From Sporomusa sp. KB1 (lineage in GTDB: Bacteria; Bacillota; Negativicutes; Sporomusales; Sporomusaceae), in NCBI RefSeq assembly GCF_007830295.1, contig NZ_VLKC01000002.1:4633157-4697156 (forward strand): a stretch of DNA of 64,000 nucleotides, in the 5' to 3' direction. The notes under the pieces are model-generated. The model was given only the letters and a program-made list of their open reading frames with translations. It was not told the DNA's origin and ran no database searches. The translations under genes and the position numbers were made by a program. Numbering within the stretch: position 1 is the stretch's first letter; each line of letters starts with the position of its first letter. Below, in pieces: positions 27,234-34,913 of this stretch.

Positions 27234-28367
27234 TTGAGCTTTTGGATACATGGGAGGGAACAGGCTTTGAAACTTTGCGTTTTAGCTACCGGTGATTCTG
27301 TCTATAGGTATTATAAAAGTATTGTCATTCCGTTTGAGCAACCGCGCAAAGTGAGTAGCACCGCGATTGTCAATGGCGGCTATCGGGAAGATCTGACAGC
27401 CGTGTTCAATAATGACTGTAACCCCGGGACGGGGATGGCCTGCACTATGCGGGCGCCCACCTATCAGGAACACATGCGGATCATTACCGAAGAAATCGGC
27501 CTTGACCCGGCGACAACCGCCGGAATGGGGACGGCGGCCTCAATGGAAAATGTGGCAATACATACGGAGTGCTATGAAAATTTGACAGTAACCGCTATTG
27601 TCACCGGCGGGGTTGAGGTTAATGGCGGTCGTGTTGGCGATCCGGCAGATTATTTTAAACCGATTGCTAAAAGTACACTGGAAAAACCTGGCACCATCAA
27701 TATTATTCTGGTCATTGACGCTGATTTGCCGCCAGGTATCCTGAACCGGGTGCTGGTTACTTGTACTGAGGCTAAAACGGCTGCTTTGCAGGAGCTTATG
27801 GCAGGCAGTAATTATTCGACAGGTCTGGCTACCGGTTCAGGCACCGATCAGACCATTGTCATTGCCAATCCCGCCTCGCCGCTATACTTGGAAAGTGCTG
27901 GCAAGCATTCTAAGCTGGGGGAACTGATTGGCAAGGCAGTACTGCCGGCGGTCAAAGAGGCTTTAGGCAAGCAGACCGGTTTGTCGCCACGCCAACAGCA
28001 CAGTATGTTACGTAGATTCAAACGGTATGGAATATTGGAAGAAAATCTTTGGCAGGCTTATGTCGGCAATACCGGCAAGGTGGTGATTAAACCCAAGTTT
28101 CTCGATGTACTGCATCAAATCGACAGCGACAACTACTTAGTGACATATGCCGCTTTATATGTACACCTTTTGGATGAACTCCAGTGGGAACTATTGTCAG
28201 GCATCGAAGTGCGGCAGGCTGCTAATGAACTGCTTACGGCAGCCGCCACCAAATACGGTGTGGAAGCGCCGGTGATTATTGGCACTTGTATTGATTCTTG
28301 CTTAAAAGCCTGGCAGTCTGTGCTGCTGGCAATTATTAAGAAAAAGTGCAGGGAATTAATAGGATGA
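27234..28367 (+). CDS. cbiZ: Adenosylcobinamide amidohydrolase CbiZ
   Basis: About 377 residues. CbiZ cleaves the aminopropanol amide of adenosylcobinamide to adenosylcobyric acid, for cobinamide salvage and corrinoid remodelling. Recognisable segments are STAIVNGGYREDLTAVF, TTAGMGTAASMENVAIH and VTGGVEVNGGRVGDPADY, which match the conserved Gly/Asn-rich core of the family. The C-terminal part past residue 260 is longer than the minimal CbiZ domain. TTG 27234 follows GAGGGTGG with 5 bases spacing. It is the last gene of the riboswitch 2 gene string. Confidence 0.82.
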   Translation: MSFWIHGREQALKLCVLATGDSVYRYYKSIVIPFEQPRKVSSTAIVNGGYREDLTAVFNNDCNPGTGMACTMRAPTYQEHMRIITEEIGLDPATTAGMGTAASMENVAIHTECYENLTVTAIVTGGVEVNGGRVGDPADYFKPIAKSTLEKPGTINIILVIDADLPPGILNRVLVTCTEAKTAALQELMAGSNYSTGLATGSGTDQTIVIANPASPLYLESAGKHSKLGELIGKAVLPAVKEALGKQTGLSPRQQHSMLRRFKRYGILEENLWQAYVGNTGKVVIKPKFLDVLHQIDSDNYLVTYAALYVHLLDELQWELLSGIEVRQAANELLTAAATKYGVEAPVIIGTCIDSCLKAWQSVLLAIIKKKCRELIG

Positions 28368-28472
28368 TTTCTAAGCTTTGTATATATTATTGTTTTTAAT
28401 TCGTTTAAAAGCATTCATTTAGCTAACAATTTGCTATAATAAAGGAAAAGATTACAAGGGGGATGATGAGCT

Positions 28473-29285
28473 ATGATTGTTCACTTTGTTGCTCGTTTAT
28501 TAGTATGCATAATTGTGTGTGGGGTATCGCTTACTGTGACAATGCCTGATGTTTGTGCTGAAACCAGAATTTTATCGAAAGATACTAAACTTCATCCGCA
28601 GGGATGGGGTGTCGGTGATTCTATTCAATTCAAAAAAAATACTAGCATCAGTTTGAATGAACAAGAGGAAGTTGTTTCTGGGACAATTGACAAGGACACT
28701 TTGCTGGCGCCGCGTGGCTGGAATCGGGTGATTAATGACTATTACTATACAACTGTCCATACCGATTTTGGACCTTATTACCACCATTTTTATTACCATC
28801 CGTTTTTCAACAACGATTATGCTGTGAGCATTCCGGGTTACGGACACTTGCTTTATAAAGGTGGAACAGAGGTGATTTTTAGTGAACAGGGAGATGTTAT
28901 TTCTGGGACAATAGCGAATAAGGCTACGGTTCGTTTGGTAGACGAAAAATATGGTTTTGTGACTTTCAAGAGTGATACCATTTTGATGTTTTTCAACTCA
29001 GGTGCGGTTTTATCCGGTACTTTGGATGAGGATACATATTTGCGCCCGGTTGGCTGGCAAAAGCTTCTCAAAGGAGATAATTCTGCAGGATTTATTAAAT
29101 TTAGTAAGGGAAAAACCGTTACGTTCAATGAAAAAGGAGAACTGACTTCCGGAACAGTAAAAGAAGATGTAGTGCTGTTAGCTGAAGATGGAACACACAA
29201 AGGTTTTTCTGCAGGCTCAGCTGTTGAGTTTAATGAAATAGGGGCAGCGAAGATAAAGGTTAAATTTGAACAGGGTATGCCTTAA
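28473..29285 (+). CDS. Secreted protein with SGT-type repeats
   Basis: 270 residues with signal peptide (LLVCIIVCGVSLTV up to about VCAE). Four imperfect repeats share V-x-SGT-(I/L/V) followed by an acidic turn: VSGTIDKDTLLAPRGW, ISGTIANKATVRLV, LSGTLDEDTYLRPVGW and TSGTVKEDVVLL, which suggests a repetitive beta structure. A Tyr/His-rich insert (YYHHFYYHPFF) sits near residue 105 and could bind metal or tetrapyrrole. I do not recognise the family. Confidence 0.7.
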   Translation: MIVHFVARLLVCIIVCGVSLTVTMPDVCAETRILSKDTKLHPQGWGVGDSIQFKKNTSISLNEQEEVVSGTIDKDTLLAPRGWNRVINDYYYTTVHTDFGPYYHHFYYHPFFNNDYAVSIPGYGHLLYKGGTEVIFSEQGDVISGTIANKATVRLVDEKYGFVTFKSDTILMFFNSGAVLSGTLDEDTYLRPVGWQKLLKGDNSAGFIKFSKGKTVTFNEKGELTSGTVKEDVVLLAEDGTHKGFSAGSAVEFNEIGAAKIKVKFEQGMP

Positions 29286-29341
29286 TAACTGAGAAGAATA
29301 GCTAAATAAAAAAAATGTCGAAATAAGCAGAATGAATTTTC

Positions 29342-29370
29342 ATGACAAGTATAACCATTAGTGCTAGAAT
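29342..29370 (+). promoter_or_regulatory. Promoter of riboswitch 3
   Basis: ATGACA, 17 bases and TAGAAT. The surrounding sequence is duplicated at 31209-31237. Confidence 0.65.
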
Positions 29371-29407
29371 TAGATAAAAGAAGGAAATATAAGACAAATA
29401 TATAGCG

Positions 29408-29610
29408 TAAAGGTACAGGTGCCCGCAAGGGCTTCATAGAAAAGCCGGTGAAAGACCGGCGCGGTCCCGCCACTGTAATGGGGAGCAATGCCAAGAGATG
29501 CCACTGGGATATATAGTCCTGGGAAGGTTTGGCTGCGCAACGATCCAGAGCCAGGAGAACTGCCTGTACAACAATCACCGTAGACCTGCGAGCGATGGGG
29601 AGGGGATTTT
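29408..29610 (+). ncRNA. Cobalamin riboswitch 3
   Basis: Core order as expected: ACAGGTGCCCGCAAGGGCTT, GCGCGGTCCCGCCACTGTAA, GCCACTGGG, AGCCAGGAGAACTGCCTG and GGGGAGGGGATTT. It heads the secreted protein at 29703. Riboswitch 4 is its near-copy. Confidence 0.95.
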
Positions 29611-29617
29611 GATGAAC

Positions 29618-29660
29618 AAGCAGCCTCCTTCGGTCGTCACAGGGGGATGCTTTTATTTTA
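29618..29660 (+). terminator. Terminator of riboswitch 3
   Basis: AAGCA and CCTCCT pair with AGGGGG and TGCTT, followed by TTATTTTAT. Confidence 0.6.
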
Positions 29661-29702
29661 TAAATTAATTCAGCAGGGAGAGGGCTTAAAGGAGCATTTA
29701 CA

Positions 29703-30224
29703 ATGAAGAATTCAGTACTATTATTACTTTTAGGTTGTTTCTTACTTCCCGGTATTTCTGTACAGGCCGCAGAACCGGCAGATACTTCGCCGTTGGCTTG
29801 GGAGCTTAGCGTTTTGCAAAAACCAACCGCAGAAGAAATCGAGCGGCAACGCTGGTCTGGTGTATTTGCCAATGACATTGGTAGTTATTTGTTTGACAAT
29901 AAATCACTGCACATTGATGAAACAGATAAAAATTTGGTACATGTTCTGGTTAGAACCATTTTTGCCGATTCGAAGATTATCGGCAATTTGAACGAAAAGT
30001 ATCAGGGAAAACTGAGCGCAGGTGACAAAGTCACCCTCAGCGAAATGCAGATGGTCTTTCAGCTAAAGGGAAAAATGTATGCAGTAACAGAGACCAGGAT
30101 AGTTAGCGAACAAGGAATTGTAGTGGAAGATACCAAGAAAACTGCCAAATTTGTTGCTGTTACGCCAAATACCTTTGCTGAGTCCATGTACTATATTGTT
30201 AAAAGCTATGACCGAAACAAGTGA
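29703..30224 (+). CDS. Secreted hypothetical protein under cobalamin control
   Basis: 173 residues with a signal peptide (SVLLLLLGCFLLPGISVQA). The mature part is hydrophilic and begins AEPADTSPLAWELSVLQ. I recognise no domain. Control by riboswitch 3 links it to corrinoid or cobalt homeostasis. A substrate-binding or receptor-associated role is conceivable but unsupported. The stop TGA is the first triplet of repeat copy D. Confidence 0.7.
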   Translation: MKNSVLLLLLGCFLLPGISVQAAEPADTSPLAWELSVLQKPTAEEIERQRWSGVFANDIGSYLFDNKSLHIDETDKNLVHVLVRTIFADSKIIGNLNEKYQGKLSAGDKVTLSEMQMVFQLKGKMYAVTETRIVSEQGIVVEDTKKTAKFVAVTPNTFAESMYYIVKSYDRNK

Positions 30225-30297
30225 ACTCATTTCAACAAGGCTGAAACATCGGGAATTCAGGTGGAGAGGCTACTCCACCTGAATCGACGCCGCCTGG
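30221..30297. repeat. Dispersed palindromic repeat, copy D
   Basis: GTGAACTCATTTCAACAAGG, TGAAACATCGGGAATTCAG, GTGGAG-loop-CTCCAC, then CTGAATCGACGCCGCC. It aligns along its length with the reverse complement of copy C. It supplies the stop codon of the upstream gene. Confidence 0.8.
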
Positions 30298-30308
30298 AAC
30301 GGAATACG

Positions 30309-30328
30309 GGGACAGGTGCGCTGTCCCT
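30309..30328. repeat. REP-like GGGACAG palindrome
   Basis: GGGGACAG, 5 bases, CTGTCCC. This resembles the palindromes mobilised by Y1/RAYT transposases in Firmicutes. Confidence 0.5.
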
Positions 30329-30332
30329 AAAT

Positions 30333-30368
30333 CCAAACGATGCATATAATCAGATATGCATCGTTTGG
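30333..30368. terminator. Perfect 15-bp inverted repeat
   Basis: CCAAACGATGCATAT, a 6-base loop and ATATGCATCGTTTGG. It may end transcription of 29703-30224, though the T-tract is weak. Confidence 0.55.
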
Positions 30369-30409
30369 TCATTTCATTAAGCTCTTGTGCAAGGTGTAGG
30401 GAGGTAGGT

Positions 30410-31108
30410 ATGCCTATGATTAAAGTGCCAAATATTGATTTCGTTCACCTGGATACGGCGACCCCCAGTGAGCGGCAAGCGGCCGATCAAGAAATCGTAC
30501 AATGGGCCGCAGAGGTGTTAGCGGAAGTGGTAAAAAAACCGAATGGGCTTAGCGAAAAAAAATTAAATCGATATTTGTATGTGATAACAAAATTCAGTCT
30601 GTTTTTGCCCAGTGCAGCCAATTCCCTTGATTTTAATCAATATTTTCTTTTTATTTTTTGCTATTCGTTATTTAATGCCATATATGTTGACAGACAACAA
30701 GGGCAGGTCATAAAATTTAGCACCGAAGATGTGAATGCCGTATTGATATTGATCTTCAAAAAATATTTTACTAACAATCACAAGCGGGTGCCGAATTATT
30801 TTAAGTTAATTCGAAATCTGAATGATACCAAAGCGTTTACCGAACAATTTAGGGAGCAATGCCAGGAAGAACACAAAAAACTGGATTATTATGCGGTAAT
30901 AGAGTACCTGAACGAGAAAAAACTGGTAGAATTGGTTCCTCCGATACCGTCAATCAAAGTACATCCTAAGATCGTAACAACCATCTTATATGAATTTTGT
31001 CATTTAATCCGGCAAAGCAGTCAAAAGGCAGAAATGGAAAAGGAAGTGGCCGCCGGTGAGTGTAGTCTACAGGGAAAGTGCTTTGAACCTGCTGTCAGGC
31101 GGCTATAA
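30410..31108 (+). CDS. Hypothetical protein
   Basis: 232 residues, cytoplasmic by sequence, opening MPMIKVPNIDFVHLD. It is mostly helical-looking with an aromatic-rich centre (FNQYFLFIFCYSLFNAIY) and a cysteine-containing end (GECSLQGKCFEPAV). I do not recognise it. ATG 30410 follows GGGAGGTAGG and is preferred over the longer frame at 30356. It lies between two riboswitch cassettes, outside clear control of either. Confidence 0.6.
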   Translation: MPMIKVPNIDFVHLDTATPSERQAADQEIVQWAAEVLAEVVKKPNGLSEKKLNRYLYVITKFSLFLPSAANSLDFNQYFLFIFCYSLFNAIYVDRQQGQVIKFSTEDVNAVLILIFKKYFTNNHKRVPNYFKLIRNLNDTKAFTEQFREQCQEEHKKLDYYAVIEYLNEKKLVELVPPIPSIKVHPKIVTTILYEFCHLIRQSSQKAEMEKEVAAGECSLQGKCFEPAVRRL

Positions 31109-31208
31109 CCTAAGTGAAAGAAACGGCAAAACCCGGCAAGTGATGCCTGTACTATATACGTGTTGGAGAAAAGCAGAAAAAATGTCGAAATAAGCAGAAT
31201 AAATTTTC

Positions 31209-31237
31209 GTGACAATCATAGCCATTAGTGCTAAAAT
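31209..31237 (+). promoter_or_regulatory. Promoter of riboswitches 4 and 5
   Basis: GTGACA, 17 bases and TAAAAT, aligned with the promoter at 29342-29370. Confidence 0.65.
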
Positions 31238-31275
31238 TATACAAAAGAAGGAAATATAAGACAAATACATAACCT

Positions 31276-31475
31276 AAAGGTACAGGTGCCCGTAAGGGCT
31301 TCATAGAGAAGCCGGTTAAATACCGGCGCGGTCCCGCCACTGTAATGGGGAGCAAAGCCAAGAAATGCCACTGGGATACAAATCCTGGGAAGGTTTGGCA
31401 GCGTAATGATCCAGAGCCAGGAGAACTGCCTGTACAACAATCACCGTTGACCTGCGAAGATGGGGAGGGGATTTA
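31276..31475 (+). ncRNA. Cobalamin riboswitch 4 (first of tandem)
   Basis: ACAGGTGCCCGTAAGGGCTT, GCGCGGTCCCGCCACTGTAA, GCCACTGGG, AGCCAGGAGAACTGCCTG, GGGGAGGGGATTTA. Nearly identical to riboswitch 3. A terminator and then riboswitch 5 follow before the receptor gene. Confidence 0.95.
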
Positions 31476-31490
31476 ATGAACAAACAGCAG

Positions 31491-31527
31491 TGACCCCCCT
31501 ATGACATACCGGGGGGTTATTTTATTT
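31491..31527 (+). terminator. Terminator of riboswitch 4
   Basis: TGACCCCCC and GGGGGGTTA with TTTTATTTA after the stem. Confidence 0.85.
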
Positions 31528-31595
31528 ACCGCTTGTCACCAGGTGGGACAAGCAATGACTTACCAACAACAGCATAGCAGATATCACAGGATATC

Positions 31596-31794
31596 GGAAT
31601 AGGTGCCCTTCGGGGCTTAATAGGGAAGCCGGTTAAAGGCCGGCACGGTCACGCCACTGTAACGGGGAGCAATCTCGCATAGTTGCCACTGGAGCAATCG
31701 CTTTGGGAAGGCGCGGGAAAGCCATGAACCGGAGTCAGGAGAACTGCCTATTTGACAATCACCATTTTACCTGCGAGTGACAGGGAGGGGATTA
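31596..31794 (+). ncRNA. Cobalamin riboswitch 5 (second of tandem)
   Basis: AATAGGTGCCCTTCGGGGCT, GCACGGTCACGCCACTGTAA, GCCACTGGAG, AGTCAGGAGAACTGCCT, GGGAGGGGATTA. It diverges from riboswitches 3 and 4: the usual GGTCCCGCC is GGTCACGCC and the variable arm differs. It is therefore not a fresh tandem copy. Confidence 0.93.
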
Positions 31795-31838
31795 CGTAAG
31801 GTTACCGGATAATAATGATCTGGCAGCTTGGCGTAAGC

Positions 31839-31862
31839 ACTCCCAATATGGGAGTTTTTTTA
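31839..31862 (+). terminator. Terminator of riboswitch 5
   Basis: ACTCCC-AATAT-GGGAGT followed by TTTTTTT. Confidence 0.88.
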
Positions 31863-31932
31863 TTTGCTATTGCCAGCTTATTATTTTTATCAAGGTGGGC
31901 TTCCATATGGTTGAAAGAGGAGAGGTTTTACA

Positions 31933-34800
31933 GTGAAGCAACGCAAGTTAACGAAAAAAGTCTTGGCAATGAGTATCGCCTGTGCGCTGACGCTCAGCAC
32001 TGCGCCCCAGCTCCATGGCTTGGTGTATGCGGCAAATGACGAGCAGCCGCAAACGACAAGTGAACCTGTACCGGCAACAGGCAGTGAGCAATTGCAGGAA
32101 ACAAAGGAAACTGCAACTGCGGCTGACAGTGAACCGGGGCAGGCGTCAAATGAGACTACAAAAACAACTGACAGTGAACAAGTGCAGGCAGCAAGCGGTG
32201 TGGTAAGCAGCGACAAGGCAGGGGCTGAGGCCTATGACCTGCCGGCGGTGACGGTAGAAGCGCCGCGGCCGGACTGGGAAAGTAAGCTCTCGCCGGGGAC
32301 GGTGACCATCATCCGGCCGTCTGATTACCGCGGCGAACAAAAATCCCTGGCCGATCTCTTAAAAACCGTACCGGGCGTCCATGTCCGGGACGTTAACGGC
32401 AAAGGCCAATATACCACCGTCAGCGTCCGCGGCTCAACGGCTGCCCAGGTGGGGGTGTTTGTTGACGGGGTGCTGTTTACGCTGGGCGGCGATGCGGCTG
32501 CCGACATATCCACCATTCCGGTGAAAAACGTGGAACGTATTGAAGTGTACCGCGGCTATATTCCGGCACGGTTCGGCGGCACCTTCATGGGCGGCGTCAT
32601 CAACATTGTGACCAAAAGACCGACCAAAGAAGATATCAGTGCCTCCATCGGCAAAAGCTCCTACGGCGGCTACAAGGGCAGCCTGGAAGTCGACGCCCCG
32701 CTGGGCAAGGGCAGCCTGATGGTGGGCGTCAACCGGGAGCAGAGCAAAGGCGATTTCCGCTACAAGAACTACGCCAGTTCGTCGGTGGTGGCTGACCTGG
32801 ATACAGATATGGCGCTGATGGATTCCTCTATGGCAAGCTGGCAGTATTATAAGATAGTTAGTCTGGGGTCCAGCTGGACAGACCTTACTACTGGTTCTAC
32901 ATACTCGGGTTCAGGTGTTCTGACCAATGACCAAGCGGCTTCTTATGCGGCAGATCTTGCCGCCTGGCAGACATGGGCTTATGGGGATGACAACGGGGAC
33001 GGATTGACCAATCTTTATGAGACGGTCTACAGTAAGTATTACTCAGATTCGTCTTCGGTCAGCGTGACTAAACTGCGCAGTGCCGCCGCCTACTATGGCG
33101 TAACCGTTACCAATGAGGAAATCAAAGCCGCGATAGCCGCCGGCGATACCACCTATTACAAGTACTATGCGATGAAAAATGCGACAACAGTAGTTGACTC
33201 GGTGGATCCTGCTACGAGTTCAGACTATCAATCCTTTCAAACGCAAAAGGACGCCGATCAGGCCAAAAAGGACCAGCTGGGCGACGGGACGCGCCATCGC
33301 AAGTACAACGACTATAAGAACACCGACGCCATCATCAAGTGGCAGGACGACCACTGGACGGCCAAGGCCACCTGGAAAGAGATCGACCGTCATCTGCCCA
33401 ATTCGCTGTTGTCAGCGGGCGGGGACATAGGTGCATACGTTGATACCGATAATGCCAATATCTTTAACTGCGAGCGGAAACAAAAAATCGTCACCAAGGA
33501 AATGCAGGTCGGGCGCCGGGACACGGCCGGCAAGCTGGAATGGGGCTGGTCGGTCAACTACCTGGACTCCCAGAAGAGTTACCGCAACTTAAGCGCCGGC
33601 CTGTATGAGAATGATAACTCGGCTTACTGGAATACGCCGTTTCGCAAATGGAGCGAGTATACCTCCCAGCGGTGGGGCGGCAGCATCGACGGGACGTACA
33701 AGGCCGGTGAGCGCCATCTGCTGGAGTTCTTGGCCGGTTATTCCAAGGAGAGCATGCATGTGCGCGGCTCGAAGGTAACCGACGGCACCAATCCCGACCC
33801 GGTCCGCTACCGTACCTACTATACGCAGGCGCTTCTCAACCTGCAGCTCCAGGACACCATTACCTTAAACGACGCCGGCGATCTGTGGCTGACCCCAAGC
33901 ATCCGCTACAACTCCAGCACCACCTACGGCTCCAACCCGCTGGACTATGACGCGCAGCACCAGTGGAACAAGTCGATCGAGCAAACTTCGGACAAGACGA
34001 CCTGGCAGCTGGCCCTGAAGAAGAAGGTCAACGACCACCTGACCCTGCGGGCCACCGGCGGCAGCTACTACCGCCTGCTCAACCTCTACGAAATCGCCGG
34101 CGACGGCGCCGGCATCCTGCCGGCGCCGGCCATGTACAAGAACGGCAGCCTGGTATCGTCCTTTCCGCTGCCGGAGGAAGGCAAGCAGTGGGACGTGACC
34201 GCTATCTGGAATAACCGGCTGCTGGGGGCGGACAGCAATATTCAACTGACCTATTTCGGCCGCAATGCCAAGAATCTGCTGCAGCTCTGGCGCTACGGCT
34301 ATGATTACTGGTGCTACAGCAACAGTGCCGAGGGCCGGGTCCGCGGCCTGGAATTGCAGACCAACCTCAGTTGGGCAAAGTGGGATCTGAACTTGGCGGC
34401 CACCTATATGGACACCACAGCCAAACGCCGCGACACGTCCGCCACCGGCGACAATACCTACTATGACATCAACACCAGCTATACGCCGAAATGGGAAGGT
34501 TCGGCGCGGGTCACCTACCGGCCGGACAACCGGAATTCCATCTTCGGCGAAGTCAAATATGTCGGGAAAATGTATACCTCCTACAGTACCTACGAGAATC
34601 AGGCCATAGAGGCGCTGACGACGGTCGGCCTGGGGGTAAAGCATAAATTCCGCAAAGATGTGGAACTGGTCGTGGGCGTCGACGACCTCTGCAACGCCGG
34701 CCCGAAAGTCAAAGGGGGCTGGAATGGGAATTACATTTATAACATCGAGTATCCTTATCAAGGGCGCACCTATTACACGACGCTGCAATATAATTTTTGA
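31933..34800 (+). CDS. TonB-dependent receptor (large, with EF-hand-like insert)
   Basis: 955 residues. Signal peptide (VLAMSIACALTLSTAP), then a Gln/Thr/Glu-rich linker to about residue 95, a plug domain (DLPAVTVEAPRP as TonB-box-like region, then ADLLKTVPGVHVRDV, VFVDGVLF, NVERIEVYRGYIPARFGG, GGVINIVTK) and a beta barrel ending in aromatic YNF. An insert near residues 295-430 contains DDNGDGLTNLYE, a dockerin/EF-hand type calcium loop. Tandem riboswitches predict a corrinoid, cobalt or related ligand taken across the outer membrane. GTG start after GAGGAGAGG. The gene is GC-rich with codon use unlike the upstream genes, suggesting transfer. Confidence 0.9.
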   Translation: MKQRKLTKKVLAMSIACALTLSTAPQLHGLVYAANDEQPQTTSEPVPATGSEQLQETKETATAADSEPGQASNETTKTTDSEQVQAASGVVSSDKAGAEAYDLPAVTVEAPRPDWESKLSPGTVTIIRPSDYRGEQKSLADLLKTVPGVHVRDVNGKGQYTTVSVRGSTAAQVGVFVDGVLFTLGGDAAADISTIPVKNVERIEVYRGYIPARFGGTFMGGVINIVTKRPTKEDISASIGKSSYGGYKGSLEVDAPLGKGSLMVGVNREQSKGDFRYKNYASSSVVADLDTDMALMDSSMASWQYYKIVSLGSSWTDLTTGSTYSGSGVLTNDQAASYAADLAAWQTWAYGDDNGDGLTNLYETVYSKYYSDSSSVSVTKLRSAAAYYGVTVTNEEIKAAIAAGDTTYYKYYAMKNATTVVDSVDPATSSDYQSFQTQKDADQAKKDQLGDGTRHRKYNDYKNTDAIIKWQDDHWTAKATWKEIDRHLPNSLLSAGGDIGAYVDTDNANIFNCERKQKIVTKEMQVGRRDTAGKLEWGWSVNYLDSQKSYRNLSAGLYENDNSAYWNTPFRKWSEYTSQRWGGSIDGTYKAGERHLLEFLAGYSKESMHVRGSKVTDGTNPDPVRYRTYYTQALLNLQLQDTITLNDAGDLWLTPSIRYNSSTTYGSNPLDYDAQHQWNKSIEQTSDKTTWQLALKKKVNDHLTLRATGGSYYRLLNLYEIAGDGAGILPAPAMYKNGSLVSSFPLPEEGKQWDVTAIWNNRLLGADSNIQLTYFGRNAKNLLQLWRYGYDYWCYSNSAEGRVRGLELQTNLSWAKWDLNLAATYMDTTAKRRDTSATGDNTYYDINTSYTPKWEGSARVTYRPDNRNSIFGEVKYVGKMYTSYSTYENQAIEALTTVGLGVKHKFRKDVELVVGVDDLCNAGPKVKGGWNGNYIYNIEYPYQGRTYYTTLQYNF

Positions 34801-34913
34801 GCGGGGACAGCCTGCAAAGGGGGTGAGGCCAATGGGCTAGGCTGCGGTGCAAGGGAAGACCCCCGTAAGGGGATAGCCGGAACAAAAAATAAAAAACAGG
34901 GAGTGGAAAAATT
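34801..34913 (+). other. GC-rich, possibly structured spacer
   Basis: The spacer between receptor and propeller genes contains CCCC-GTAA-GGGG and paired GCC/GGC and CTGC/GCAG segments. No known RNA class is recognised. Confidence 0.3.

Noticed and set aside
29282..29878. 198-residue minus-strand frame over riboswitch 3
   Set aside because: It is the antisense of the conserved aptamer. Similar frames recur opposite riboswitches 4, 6, 7, 8 and 9, and the protein text simply reflects the riboswitch sequence.
33865..34788. 307-residue minus-strand frame opposite the large receptor
   Set aside because: A shadow frame caused by GC-rich codons. It has no ribosome site, and the receptor on the plus strand shows clear family motifs.
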